From Roridomyces roridus (lineage: Eukaryota; Basidiomycota; Agaricomycetes; Agaricales; Mycenaceae), in the NCBI GenBank assembly GCA_029378245.1, contig JARKIF010000011.1:1984001-2048000 (forward strand): DNA of 64,000 nucleotides, written 5' to 3'. Positions 22,973-35,180 of the stretch are shown one piece after another (positions within the stretch are counted from its first letter, which is position 1; each line of letters begins with the position of its first letter). Both the position numbers and the translations under genes were made by a program. The notes below the pieces were generated by a model. It saw only the letters and a list, made by a program, of their open reading frames with translations. It had not been told where the DNA came from and made no database searches.

Positions 22973-24484
22973 GAGTCGTCAACGCCGGGAATCATATCAG
23001 ACCGGCAAGTTGCGACAACTCAGTTTGACATTCCGTGCAACTTCCGTCCTTTGCGATCGTATCTATTCGTTACCCCTCTTCGCAGATGCATGCGGACTTT
23101 GCGAGTCCAATAATGAAGACATTTTGCCAAATTCTCTTGAATTTCGTGTTTCTTTCCGAGTCGTATCAAGGTGGCCCGGCCCGGCCCGGATAATTGAATT
23201 GCCGCCAATCAACCCTCCCCGCCAACTTGACACAGTTGTACTTATGGCATCAACTGTAACAGAAAAATGGCCAGTGCTTCAACGGTGCTTCTAAACTTGC
23301 GTCAAGACGGTCTGCAAGTCCAAGGCGTACATCATTCCAAGAAACTATGTAGTCAAACAATCGCTCGATGTGAATTAGCGAGTCCATTTGATTCGGCCCT
23401 GGATGAAAATGTCCATGAGATGTCTCCGCTTTCGTACCGTTGCACATAGTAGCATGGCAAGTCATTCGATCGGCAGAGATACCAAGGCCGAGCGCAGTAG
23501 ATGAATTCACAGCACGCGCTCCGTTCGATTCGGGCGAATGACATACAGAGGTATGCTTCCATGTTTGTGTCCGGAGTCATCGGGTGCCGGGTTCTCCGCT
23601 GTTCTCCCGTTTCATTCAGGCATTCCGATAGTTACTGGGATCCTGTGCCTCGTTTTCATCCTACACTGAACCCGAGGCCATGGCAAGTGGCCCCGAGCTC
23701 CCTCGGCCGAACGCGCCTGGCAATTGCAGGGTGTTTCCCCGTTCGATTCGGGGCCGGACCGATAAATGATCTTGTGCCTCTTTTCATCCTAGACATAACC
23801 CGGGGCCATGGCCAGTGGCCCCGAGCTCCTGCTCCGACTGGGCCTGGCAATCTTAGGCCTAAGGAGTTTCCCCGTTCGATTCGGGGCTGGACCGATAAAT
23901 GAATGCGTTGGTTGCCTTTTTGTTTGGCCTGAGCAGCGATGAAAAGCGATGAGAAACTGACATGAGCAGCGATGTAGCGCGAGCTCATTATCTATCAAGG
24001 AGAGGTTCATCGCAGCCACTCCTCGAAGGTATCGGATGTGGGGCAGAGATTCAGAGATCCCGGATCTAGAGCCGAAAGCGATGCAGAACCAGACCTGAGG
24101 TGGGACGTATGACAGTGGAAAGACACGGTCGAGGAAGGTGAGCAATGAGGCCTGAGGCTTGCAAGACGTGGAGCCGCAGTGAGAGAGCAGCACACTGAGA
24201 CCTGGGAGCAAGACAAGGAGTGATTTGAAACTCCGCCGAGGCGGCCAAATTGATCGCTAGCACAGCACGTTGATTGACAGTCGCCATCAACGCAGCTTGC
24301 TCTTGACATCCATGTCGATGTCCGGAGACTCGCCGTGGAAGTCGTTCGATGCTCAAATGGAGTCCCATGACGAGCTCGACTCCTGCTAGTTTTACCCGCG
24401 GACCGCCCGATCCGCCGTGAAAAACTCTTCAAGTCACCTGTCGTGTTGCTCGAGTCACTTGTCGGCTTCTTGCCTCACTCCACC
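22973..24484. other. Divergent intergenic region with T-arm-like repeats
   Basis: Lies between the GH5 (-) and GH29 (+) genes, so it holds both promoters. It also contains the T-arm-like cores at 23521, 23738 and 23871. A 140-codon minus-strand open frame (24432-24007) has no motif and is not called. Confidence 0.5.
23640..23902 (+). repeat. Tandem pair of about 130-bp units with T-arm-like core
   Basis: Two units share CTTGTGCCTC, TTTTCATCCTA, GGCCATGGC.AGTGGCCCC, GAGCTCC, GCCTGGCAAT and TTTCCCCGTTCGATTCGGGGC.GGACCGATAAATGA. The cores (23738-23754 and 23871-23887) fold as a 5-bp stem, CCCCG/CGGGG, around the 7-nt loop TTCGATT, as in a tRNA T-arm. TGGCCAGTGG about 60 nt upstream resembles a pol III A-box. 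A single core lies at 23521-23534. Confidence 0.75.
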
Positions 24485-27400
24485 ATGATGAAGTCTCCCC
24501 TCCCACTACTCCTGTGTCTGTCATCCACTCTCCTCTGTGCAGTGGCATCCACACCCGCATATCCATCCTCACCACTTCCTTTGTCGGCGCTCTTTGATAA
24601 CCAAGCCGCCTCGCCTGACGGGTCCGCCGACTTTGACGGGAACGGAGCCAGCTTCGATAGCCAATATCTCCCTCCTGGGCCATGGGTGTACGATGGGATC
24701 ACTGTACGTCCTTCCTTATCTGTCGTCGTCGTCAAAAGATTCACTGCCTCGTAGTATGACTTCCCCGAGTCGTGGGGTCATGCGAATGATAATGTTGTTG
24801 CCAACGGGCAAATACTGGAGCTCGATGAGCCGACGTATGTTCACGAGCTTCATATGGTGTATTCTGGAGATGCCTCCGGCAGTGAGTGGGTCCGCTTCGA
24901 GGCTACTTTGTCCTCAGAGGATAATTTAGGTGCTCACGAATTCGTCGCCAATTTTGTCCTCAACTTTGCGGACAATAGCACCCAGCCATTGCAGCGTGAG
25001 TAATAATCTTTCATGCGTCTAACGTTCTGACACACGCGTAGTGTATGCGAAGAATTGGTGGCGCTGGCCCATTCTGAACAACGGCGTAATCCGCACGTAG
25101 GTCTCGCTGAGATAATGTGAACACTCTCTCATACTCCGGCAGACCATACAGCTTCCAAGCGAATGGTGCGTCGAAGAATTGGAACTCGAGCCAAATCTAT
25201 CAATGGTCCACCGCAATCCCCTCCGAAGCGCCTCTTTCCAGCATCACACTCCCAGCTCTCAACACCGCCCACCGGCTGCACCTCTTCGCCATGTCCATCT
25301 CCCCCAGTAGCATCGTTGAGAATCCCACCGCACCGAACCTCGTCGTCCGCAACGCGCGTTTCACTACGAGGTGGGAGGATGTCGACGGGGTTCGCGCACA
25401 GGCGGTCCAAGTGACGCTAGCGAATATGCTGCCCACATTCACGCTCTCACATTCGACGGCGATCACGGCTCCGCACGCGATAGAGGTCGTCGGCGCGGGG
25501 ATTACGACGCTCGTTCCCGGCGTGGTGAAGAGACTCGTTCCGGGAGATCAGGCGCGTGTGGATGTATTGGTCACGGGTACCACGCAGGGCGGACGTGCCA
25601 GCGTGAGGGTACGGGATGATCTTGATCGCGTCGTGCTCGAGTCGGAAGAATGGGATGTCACACCTTTGGTGGAGACGTGGACGCCGGACGCTGCGGTTTT
25701 GGCTACGCATGAGACTCCGAGTTGGGTGGGTGTTTTCATCAATATCCAGGAGTCTTCTTATCATTATCTGCAGTGGAACGGCGCAAAGTTCGGAATATTG
25801 TGTGTCTTCTTACTTTTTCTCGTCATTCAAACTGATTACCCCCAGCATTCACTGGAGCGTCTTTAGCGTACCTGCATGGGTAGGCCCCAAATACGGCTTT
25901 CGTATGTGGATCCTTCTCACCATTTACAGGGCCCACCAAAAATGTATGCCGAGTGGTACGACTTTTATATGCGCACCCCGCCGAATTCGAGCAACCCGAC
26001 ATGGGAGCACCACCTCGAAACCTATGGACCCACAATCGATTACGAGGATTTTATTGCAAACTTCACTGCGGCGAATTGGGATCCGGAGGCATGGGTGGAT
26101 TTGTTTGATCAAGCTGGGGCACGCTATTTCGTGCTTGTTACAGTGCGTCTGTGTGTTTCGGATTTCCAGGCAGACGAAACTGACAGTTGTTGAGAAACAT
26201 CACGACGGATTCTCGCTATTCGATACCGGGAATACTACGCATCGAAGCAGCGTATATCTAGGCCCTAAACGCGATCTTGTCGCCGAGTTGCTCGATACCG
26301 CCAAAGCAAAGAAACCCAATCTTCACCGTGGGACGTATTATTCCCTCCCTGAATGGTGCGCATTGATTGGATTAATAAACTTAGCGACTGAAATGCAGGC
26401 AGGTTCAACCCAGACTACGCAAAATACGGGTTTGGGCAATGGCCAGGAGGGTCCGCACTCGATGCGTTCAACTCTTCTGTTATCGAGCCTTACACTGGTG
26501 CCCTCCCGTTGACGGATTACGTCGAGGACTTGCAGCTCCCGCATATGCTTGATCTGGCGACAAAGTACGATACGGAGATCATGGTGAGTCCCGAATACCG
26601 CCATGATGGCACTGCTCATGGCTCGGACAGTGGTGTGATATCGGCGGGGAGAACAGGACACTCGAATTTGCAGCACAATTCTACAACCACGCGTGGAATC
26701 AGGGGCGTCAGGTTACGATGAACAACCGTGCGTTTCCTGAAGATTACAGATACAAAGGTGCTCACAAAATCACACAACCAGGATGTGGCGCCGTCCCCGA
26801 TTTTGAGACGCCCGAATATGCCACATTCGGCTCGATTCAACCAACCAACTGGGAATCCTCCGAGGGCATGGACCCATTTTCGTACGGGCTCAACTCTGCT
26901 ACGAATGCGAGCGACTACAAGAATGGGACAACCATCGTGCAGACGCTCGTCGATATTGTGTCGAAGAATGGTAATTTGTGCGTCGTTTCTGGTTGTTAGA
27001 ACTTAGGGAGGAGTCGCTGACTTTCGACGGCAGCTTGCTGGATATCGGGCCCACCGCAGACGGGCAAATCATCGCACCGATGATGCAGGGACTCCTTGAT
27101 ACAGGGGCATGGCTCAACTATTCCGGGAGCTGCATCTACGACACGGTACGCCGTGCTACCCTCTTTTACCCCGCTGCATTCACTTGATCTCTGTCGCAGA
27201 ATTATTGGTTCCAAAGCTCACAAGATGCGAACCCCGAGGCTGGTACTCCAGCGATCCGATTCACCACCACACCAGAGACGTTCTGCATCATTGCGTTTGG
27301 CGTTCCTGCGGATGGAGAGCTGGTGATTAATAAACGGCTTCCACTTCTTCCGGGGGATACCCTGAGTTTGCTTACTCCGGGGGCTGTGCGCGTGGAGATT

Positions 27401-27511
27401 CCTTGGATGGCCGATGCGGCTAGTGGGCGGTTTGTAGCGAATGTCAGCGTAGCGGAGGCTTCCGGAGGGCGGTTTGCGTGGGCGTTTGAAGCAGGGTATC
27501 GCATGGATTAA
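24485..27511 (+). CDS. Alpha-L-fucosidase, GH29, secreted
   Basis: Removes alpha-linked L-fucose from glycans outside the cell. The start at 24485 gives a signal peptide (MMKSPLPLLLCLSSTLLCAV). An N-terminal accessory domain of about 300 residues precedes the GH29 barrel. Landmarks are WNGAKFGIFIHWSVFSVPAW, YAEWYDFYM, KHHDGFSLFDTGNTT, the nucleophile Asp in WCDIGG, CGAVPDFETPEY, WESSEGMDP and LLDIGPTADG, then a C-terminal beta domain ending in FEAGYRMD. At least eleven short introns are needed; those at 24704-24754, 24996-25041, 25097-25142 and 25880-25929 are clear from the frame, and an intron at about 26729-26782 restores NNRCG. The boundary near 26142-26185 is not settled. Confidence 0.92.
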
Positions 27512-27519
27512 ATCGATTG

Positions 27520-28224
27520 GTGAGGTGATGCAGCTGTAGCTGATGTGTTCAAACTCCGAAGCGGCAAGGGTAGCCGATCTGATCGCGCAGCTCGCCGTTT
27601 TCTTCAGCCATTATGCGCAGATCCTCTTGTTGATTCTGTCAATTGCCTTCCCAATGCCCATCGCCGGATCGACACAGACCAAGCTCCGACTTGGGCTTGC
27701 TGACTGGATCAGATGATTTCATCAGGTGGGGAGCACCCTCATTGCTCCGAGGCTCGGCCTTCGTCCACATCACATTGCACTGGTTCAGCGTTCCAAGTAT
27801 GTCACCCCCAGTGCTGCAACGTGTTGCGTCGGAACTTCGGACTGGAGGCCTTCAGGCCCGGTCATCCGCCCGTTCGATTCGGGGCCGGCGTTTGCCACGA
27901 GTATGGCGGTATCTTTTTACCGTTTCTTTGACACCGTGAGCCTTCAATGCTCTTGCGCTCCAGACTTCCTTGGTCTCTTGAAGACAGTCTTTCTACATCT
28001 GTCCTCCCATCAACTTTTTGAAAGTCGTTGGGAATCCTCGGCCGTTATGCACGGCGACTCCCACGAGATGTAAGGAACGGGTTCGATGTGATCTGTACCT
28101 CCGGCGTTTGGGGACAGTTTTTGACAGAGGACTGACACACGGAATGAAGGCAGGCTAGTACGATATATACCCACCGAATGGCGCCTAGCAGCTCCTTTGT
28201 CTCCCTCTTCTCCTCACCCACACC
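27520..28224 (+). other. Intergenic with one T-arm-like core
   Basis: Contains CCCGTTCGATTCGGGGC at about 27869-27886, followed about 30 nt later by a TTTTT run. No other gene recognised before the peroxygenase at 28225. Confidence 0.5.
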
Positions 28225-29251
28225 ATGTTCACCCCAAGCACCGTCGGCAAAGCCTTGGACAATATCCACCTCCTACTCTGGGACTTTTGGCTCACCCTCG
28301 TCAATCTCATCATGCCGCGCCGAAAGGTCGGCGCCGTCGTCCCGGTGGGAAGCGCTGGGTATGCGGGGAAGTGGCCAGAGTATATCGAGCCGAAGGAGGG
28401 AGACAGCCGTTCTTGCTGTCCTGGTTTGAATGCGCTGGCTAATCATGGGATACTTCCACGAGGTGCGCGCGTCATCGCATGAGACGAAGAGGGGATTGAC
28501 GCCTTACAGACGGTCGCAATATCAAATTCACGGACATGGCTGAGAAAGTACACACGACTTACAACTTCGCGCCAACTTTTTGTCGATTCGTTCCCACCTA
28601 TGCGGCGAATATGCTTGGAAGAAGTTATAAAACGGTTCGTTCTTTATTGTTTATTGCAACTATCCAGCCAACGCTTATCGTTGCAGGATACGATCGACCT
28701 CGCCGAGCTAAACCTCCACAATGGCATCGAGCACGATGCATCTCTCCTCCGTGAGTCTCCTCCGTACGTACGAGTGAGTTCTGCCATCTGAACCCCGCAT
28801 TCCAGGCCAAGATGCCCACTTCCAATCCGACCAAAGCAAACCCGACCTCCCCCTAATCCGTGACTTCCTCTCCTTCGCAACTGGGAAGGACGCCACAGAC
28901 AAGACCCTGATCCTAACTCCCGCCGACCTCTCACGTTTCTCGGCCAAGCGACGCGCAGACTCGGCCGCGCATAACCCCGAATACACGTTGGATTACTTTC
29001 ACAAGATGTTCGGGAGCGCCAACTCGTCTACCTTACTCTGCATCTTTGGGGGCCGCGTCGATGATCTCGAGACGTTTTTGATGGAGGAGAGGATTAGGGA
29101 GGGGTGGGAGCCCAAGGCGTTGGAGCATTCGGGCATCACATTTGTGAAGTTTAATAGGACAGCCGTGGCGGTGGAGAAGGGTATCAAGGAGGATTTGCCT
29201 GAGTTTGAGCGCGAGGTCAAGGAGGGAGGAGGTGGGACTTCTCCGGTCTGA
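28225..29251 (+). CDS. Heme-thiolate peroxidase (unspecific peroxygenase/chloroperoxidase family)
   Basis: Four exons, 28225-28462, 28510-28634, 28687-28750 and 28806-29251, sum to 873 nt, 290 aa. These enzymes use H2O2 to insert oxygen into, or halogenate, organic substrates. The proximal heme ligand is the second Cys of SRSCCPGLNALANHG (residue 65), where the usual motif is PCP; here the first Pro is Cys. The acid-base motif EHD is present in NGIEHDASLLR, and TTYNFAPTFCRFVP is the usual following helix. A hydrophobic N-terminal segment (LLLWDFWLTLVNLIM) precedes the domain; it looks more like an anchor than a cleavable signal. Length fits the short family. Substrate unknown. Confidence 0.88.
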
Positions 29252-29301
29252 ATGCTGTAGCTCGTATGATTCTCGGTTTTCCTCTGTATAATCGTTCCGT
29301 T

Positions 29302-29373
29302 AAAAGTACTGTAGCAACGCAACTGGCCTTTCAGATGAGCTAGGTCGGTGGTTCGATGCCACCCGGAGTCCTA
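29302..29373 (+). repeat. tRNA-like 3' half (perfect T-arm)
   Basis: GGTGGTTCGATGCCACC (29346-29362) folds as a 5-bp stem with the canonical 7-nt loop. An imperfect anticodon-arm-like hairpin lies upstream, but no matching 5' acceptor strand exists. Probably a tRNA-derived relic near the 3' end of the peroxygenase gene. Confidence 0.4.
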
Positions 29374-29379
29374 TAAATG

Positions 29380-30018
29380 CTGCCCGCCATCCTTTTTGTC
29401 TTTAGAAATTGATATGGAGGAGTCTTACGCTATCGAAGCTTCAGGCAACAGCACCTCAAGTGAGCATTGTGAAGTCACATCCAGCAGTTGATGTCGGATC
29501 AACATGAGAGAGCTACGTGAAATAAGTTCAAAATCGGGCCTCGTCACCAACTCGTCACCGTCCACGGTACAATGGAAATCTGCGTACCGTTGCTTTCTTT
29601 CATCATCCCTGTTGATGTGTAATGATTTGTCCTTCATGCATGCGCAAGTAGTTAAAAACTGCTGCCTTACCCTTACCAATGCCGCGCCGGATCACCGTAC
29701 TTAATCATGACCAAGTCATCAGCGTCACGTGTGTCCATTGTGATACATCATTCTTCTCAAATTCTTCTCCTCTTCCACCATCTCACTCAAGCCCCAAGCC
29801 ACAACAAGACACGGGATCTCGGTGCGCCTATGACTCCGAGGACGAATGTACTCAAATGCACAACAACCATGCCATTCGCCTCGCCACTGCGCTTTATCGT
29901 ATTGTGCAAGGAGGCTCAAGCCTCAGCCGCTACCCTTTTGGTTACCAGGGTATTTCCTGCACATCCAAACTGCATTCAAATGCAAACATAGCTCCATATG
30001 AAAAATACGCCGCCACCT
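29380..30018. other. Intergenic between convergent genes
   Basis: Two overlapping open frames (29679-30125 and 29707-29991) have no motif and run into the antisense of the oxygenase gene; they are not called. Confidence 0.4.
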
Positions 30019-31125
30019 CTAGTTCACCAGAATCTCCTGCATCCCTCCAAGCAGCATCGTGCTGTTGTGATGGTCCTTCTCGGTATACACGACATACTTG
30101 TCATCATGCCACTTCTTCGCACTGAACACCTTCCCATCAGAATCCTTGAACGTCACATCGCTCTCCGCGCGGATCAAGTACGCGATGGAGTAACGATCCT
30201 CTTCCTGGTTCTGGCCGCTGGTAGGCAGGACGCGATGGACGCACGACATGAGTCGTTTACCGGAGAGGAAGCGCAGCGTGTCGCCGACGTTGACGATAGC
30301 GTGTCCGGGACGGGGCTCGACCCAGAGCCATTCGCGGTCCTTCTTGGTCGGGCTCCACACCTGGAGGCCCCACTGGGGTGTGAAGAGGAGCGTGAGGGAG
30401 CCGACGTCCGTGTGAGGGTTGAGTCCGCCGCAGTCGGCGTTGGAGTTCTGTGGGTAGTGCAGCATCACGAGCGTCGTGGTGGACTCTTTCTCCTCGCGAT
30501 GGTTGTTCTCGAAGCGCGCGGAGCCCTGGAGCTCGAAGGCGTCGGAGAGGCGGGAGAGGATTGTTTTGGTGATGGACTGTGAGTTGAAGACCCAGTTTGA
30601 GACGAGCTCATAATTCTTGTTGATGGTGCCAGGCACCTCCGGCGACTTCTCGATGAGGTTCTGGTATGAGATCTGAAGGGCGAGTCAGTGATTTATCCTC
30701 CACCTGAAGACCGTTGCTGATTTAACTGACTCTCAAGGTCTCGCAGCAGTCCCGAGAGTTGACGCTCGCTCCAGCGTACCGGCCGATAGGCGTGAATCTG
30801 CGGTGTCGCTCAATTTATACGTCGGCAAGCAAAACAAGTAAAAGGCGCACCCGTCGGTCACAGACTCGCTGTGGTCTTCCATCTTGACCTCGTGAGGTTG
30901 GTGGAAATAATTCTTCATCATGTCGAGCAACGTGTACTCCTTGGCAACGAGCTGGGTGCCCTGCAGGTTGAGGTAGAAGAATCCCTCCTGCATGCAGGCA
31001 TCGAGGAGACGCTGCGTCTCGGCGGGGTCGTTGGCCTCGAGCTTCGACCAAGAGATAGTCGACAGCGGAGCGAGCTCGAGCTGGTCGAGGGGGAGAGAGG
31101 GGTGGGTGTTGTAGTGAGCAGACAT
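30019..31125 (-). CDS. 2-oxoglutarate/Fe(II)-dependent dioxygenase
   Basis: Isopenicillin-N-synthase-like oxygenase of 331 aa from exons 31125-30851, 30797-30731 and 30672-30019. The N-terminal half (ETQRLLDACMQEGFFYLNL) is the conserved DIOX_N region. The C-terminal jelly roll carries the Fe ligands H-x-D in NPHTDVGS and the distal His in CVHRV, with the 2-oxoglutarate-binding Arg in DRYSIAY. Such enzymes hydroxylate or desaturate small molecules using O2 and 2-oxoglutarate. An upstream in-frame ATG at 31173 exists, but MSAHYNTHPSLPL is the likelier start. It faces the peroxygenase gene; a shared pathway is possible but not shown. Confidence 0.9.
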
Positions 31126-32736
31126 GTTGGTTGTTTTTGCGTTGGCTGAAGACTTGAGGGATATGTGGTCCAAACGAGGAGCTTTTATACCTCGAGAGAT
31201 GGTCCAGGTCGGAACGAGGTGTCTGCATCCTCCATTGGGACCGTACTTCGCAACTGGACTTGAGGTTTGCTATCAGCGCGCACAATCACCCTGCACTTGA
31301 ATATTACCGGGGGCTACCCGTTGTCATCATTGTACCAGGAGCACATCAGAACTTCTCCCTGCGGGACAGTATGTGTGCAAACTGGTATCGGGTGGAATAC
31401 CGTGAAAATATCGTACCTTTTCCCTTCGACGCCGGCGCCCAAATTCCGAGGCTTTCGCCACCTGCCCAGTTACAACGCTACACTATTCGACCGCCTAGTG
31501 AGATTCCATCCGGCATGCGAACTCCAAATGGCCTCATACGCACTTGATTCTTCGCAACTTCTCCCTATCAATTCAATGTATTGACCCTTTCAAATTGGAA
31601 AACGAGGCTCCGGCTCGCCGAAGGTTCTGCTTCCGATCACGTCGATGTCTGGAACTTTCCAACTTCTTTGATGATGGAACATTGAGGATCATTTCGAGGA
31701 TCATTTCAGTTCCAGTTCCACACCGAGATTGTCATAGGAAGATGGGCGGGGTTTGAAGCGGAGTTTGTCCAGTAAACTGCCGCCGTCATCTGCGACCACA
31801 CTCGCCAAGTTGAAGGGTAGAATGAATCGTGAACACAGAGTTGGCACCTTCTGAATTAGCCCATCCCATATGGCATTTCCGACTCCTTCCCATGAGCAGC
31901 ATCCCGCCTGGCTGTAGGCCTGAAAAATACCTTGGGTAGGTTCCGTACAGATCGGGAACGTTTCTGGCCAAAGAACCCGATCGTGACAGGCGAATGTAGC
32001 GGCCAGTGGTACCATAGGTATCCCTGGTGTCTTAAGACTTAGGGGTACTTAGATTGCCACCCACCTGGAACTCCATGTGCCGTCTTTTGTTTGGAATATC
32101 AATTCTGGTTGACTTCTGGAGCGGGTCCGCGGTTGAACCAAGGTTGAACGTTGACCTGATGGCCACGCCGCCACGGGTCCTAAATGCTCAATTCAATCCC
32201 CAGGTTGTTCAGCTCAAGAGGGCTACCGCTTTCCATAAGGAGTCCTCGGTTCGTCAAGCCGGAAAATGATCCATCGTTCCCGGTTATTGATCGGTCATAA
32301 TCCCAGGCTCCAGCTATTCGGCAAATGGCTTGAGCCTTCGCGCTGTTACGAGGTATCAGAATTGAAGCAGAAAGCATTTAGGCAAAACTGCGCTGATTCG
32401 TATTTACGAGCAATTTACGAGGAGTGCGAAGACCTCGCTTGATTTTCCCAGTTGGCGGCGCCGCTCGCGTAATTTCATCTAACGGATCAAAGTTTTCGAA
32501 TTCCCATGCTGTGCGTCAGAGTGTCTTTCCTGTGTGCTCTGCGACCATGCGCACCGCGACCTCAAGCAGTGAATCCAGTGCCGTTTCCTTGTGGCGATTT
32601 CTCCCCGTCCCCGCTGTATGTACATCATCCCGTCAGTGAATTGCGATTGATGTCAATCTATCATTGTTGCCGAGATCATGATGAAATTCGTCGCAACTCG
32701 TGATCATCTTTTTTTCTGCTTCTCCACCTCGTGGTC
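31126..32736. other. Intergenic, nothing recognised
   Basis: A 105-codon minus-strand frame (32015-31701) has no known motif. No repeats noticed. Confidence 0.4.
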
Positions 32737-33909
32737 ATGACCATCTCCCGGCTGCCCGTTCTCGTCCTCACGTTCCTTATCCTCCTCCTCGCCCCCACCT
32801 TAGCCGCACTCACGAACATCACTCTCGATGACACGAACCCAGCCTTTGTGTGGACAGACACTGACCCGGATGTCACCATTCCCTGGGCTGCAATCACTCC
32901 AGAGTCGGGACGCTGCTCGTACTGCTCCGCCCAGCCGCCGACGGATGACATCCATAATCAGACGTGGCACGATGGGAACAACAATAGCGCGGCGTCGCTG
33001 ACTTTTCAGGGTGTGTCCCCCGTCTTGTGTCTCTATATCTGCGCCTAATCATCGCCGACGTCCAGGCACCGCTGTGTACATCTACGGTATCGACGTCCAG
33101 AACCCTGCCAACATCACATTCACGCTGGATGGCACATCCGCTGGGTTCCACTACTACAACGGCAGCTCACAGTTCATCTTCGATTCCCTGTTCTTCAGCA
33201 CGGAGAATCTGTCCGACGGCGTGAATCACACCGTTGCCTGGGTTCTACACTCGACGAAGACCGGGGATGGAGGGTTGATCGACTACGCGGTCGTCTCGGT
33301 GGATGCGGCTACTTCGTGCGTGCATCCTCGTTTCGTTATAGCCGTTGTATTGACCTGAGACGTAGAAGTACACCGTCGTCATCGGCTACATCGACACCTC
33401 CTCCCTCGACCAAGAAATCAAAATCCAAAGTAGGTCCGATAGTTGGCGGCGTGGTCGGCGGTATCGTAGCCCTCGCCCTCATCGTTGCCCTTATCATCTT
33501 CCTACGCCTACGCCGGCGGCGTCAACCCGCGACCAAGGCAGAACCCATCCACCCCTTCGTCGATACTGCGCCGTCGCCGACAGCCACGACCGGCGCGACG
33601 GCGGGGAGTCTCCGGACAATGGGTGCCGGTGGGGAGAAGACGCGTGAGCTGTCCTACCACTCATCATCCACTCATTCACTGTAATTGAAAGTCGACGTCT
33701 CATGGAATAACCCCAGCCCCGTCATTCCACCTACTAGCGCACCATCCACCGTCGATCCTGGAAGCACCGACGCGTCGTCTATTCCTACACGCACGGGCCG
33801 CGAGGTGGAGCTCGAATCACGGTTGGCGTTGCTCGAGGCGCATGTGAATCACCATATGCAGATGGAGCCTCCGCCGTACGTTCCAGGGTCAGAGTCCGGG
33901 AGGACGTGA
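32737..33909 (+). CDS. Single-pass cell-surface protein, unknown function
   Basis: Four exons, 32737-33010, 33066-33315, 33366-33680 and 33717-33909, sum to 1032 nt, 343 aa. A signal peptide (RLPVLVLTFLILLLAPTLA) is followed by an extracellular domain with several N-glycosylation sites and conserved-looking segments (VYIYGIDVQNPANITFTLDG, DYAVVSVD). A Ser/Thr/Pro stalk then leads to a glycine-zipper-like membrane helix (VGGVVGGIVALALIVALIIF), an RLRRRR stop-transfer and a cytoplasmic tail. The tail ends in a short coiled coil (LESRLALLEAHVNHHM) and EPPPYVP. This architecture recurs in agaricomycetes as uncharacterised receptor-like proteins (recalled). Ligand unknown. Confidence 0.8.
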
Positions 33910-34154
33910 GGAGAAGAGGAATACGAGGAGGACTGTCAGACTCAGCAGGGTATAACTCATTGGCGTGTATATAGTTATTATTGGGCTTTCTTCGCCTTTC
34001 TTCGGACAAGGTCACCCCACTTCGCGTTGCACTCTGACATGGGCCGCTTTCAACGGTCGATTCGCGGACGGCTCTTGACGGGTTTTACTCGGTGTTTTTT
34101 TTTTTTGATGTTCTTGGTTAGTATGGTCCAACAGAAATTACTGCAATACCCTGG

Positions 34155-34325
34155 TTGCGCAGAAGCCATACGAGCCATTGGATGGCTTTTTTGACGTGCG
34201 CTTCATATGGCTAATTTAGGTGGAAAAGCCATTCAATGGCTCCAACGAGCCAATTTTGGCAGAGTGGAGCCATATGACGCGCACGGCCAAAAAGCCATCA
34301 CGTGGCTCATATGGCTTCTGCGCAA
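34155..34325. mobile_element. 171-bp foldback MITE
   Basis: The left end TTGCGCAGAAGCCATACGAG is mirrored at the right end (rc of 34306-34325: TTGCGCAGAAGCCATATGAG). Pairing continues imperfectly through ATGGCTTTTTxG and GTGCGC..CATATGGCT, so most of the element folds into one hairpin. No clear target duplication was found. A transcript through it could form double-stranded RNA. Confidence 0.75.
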
Positions 34326-34459
34326 GCTCTCTAATTACTACACGGCTGCGATCCTTTCTTCCGCAGCCTGGTATTCAAAGAAGTATGATCATCGGGCTTG
34401 GATGAAAAACGGGCCAGCTGTGGGATAACTTCCCGTCGTGGAGCGCTTGGAGCTGTGCC

Positions 34460-35180
34460 TTCCGTTCGACCTGTTTCCACCGTTCGATTCGGGGACAACA
34501 CTTGAGGGCCTCGGTGCGTGTTTTGTGTTCCGAGTTGGCATGTCGAGCCTTTCGTGTGCAGCGGCCAATTCTGGGTCTCGGATGAAGAAGATAAAGTATA
34601 CTGATACACCAAGGAAATTTCCGAGTCCAGTTTTCCTCTTCGTGCTGGGCTGTCAACCGTTCGATCCGGCATCGGCCCTTGAATTCTCCAGGTTCCGTTT
34701 TTTTTTTCTGTCCAGAGTTCTATGTTCTCATGAGCCGCCGATAGGATACCGAGCCTGCCAAGGTATGGACTTTTTCCCTGCATCCCGCTATTCCAATTAT
34801 TTGGGCAGTTGGATGGGGTTGGATGAAGGATATGGAGGGCTATCATCCTGCATTCCTGTGCGTGTGTGACCGCATCATGCATGCAGGCTATTTCGACCGC
34901 TCGATTGGGCGCTGATTCCTTGAAGCCTCCAAAAAAATGTATACTACAACCACATGCTTGCATCGTCAATTGCAATATATATAGTCTGGTCCCGAGACTA
35001 CCAATAAAAGCCTTTTTATGCCAGCGTGCTGGTCAGCCTTTTTTTTGCGCTAGCGAGCTAAGCAATTACTTTTGTACTTGGAGTTGACTTGGAGTCATTG
35101 TGGAGTCAGGGTTTCTAATTCCAACTCGTGCCGCGTTGGCGCTCTGAGAGAAGCCGATTCTACCGTTCGACTCGGGGGCG
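34460..35180 (+). repeat. Array of T-arm-like cores
   Basis: Cores at 34462 (partial), 34480-34494, 34657-34670, 34897-34910 (variant CCGCTCGATTGGG) and 35163-35178 are all on the plus strand, 178-266 nt apart. T-runs follow several of them (TTTT near 34530, a T9 run near 34700). Confidence 0.65.

Noticed and set aside
24007..24432. 140-codon minus-strand ORF
   Set aside because: Ser/Arg/Cys-rich composition typical of a non-coding frame; no motif or splice partner, and it overlaps the promoter of the GH29 gene.
29679..30125. 148-codon ORF between the peroxygenase and the oxygenase
   Set aside because: Its 3' part is antisense to a coding exon, and the composition is not gene-like.
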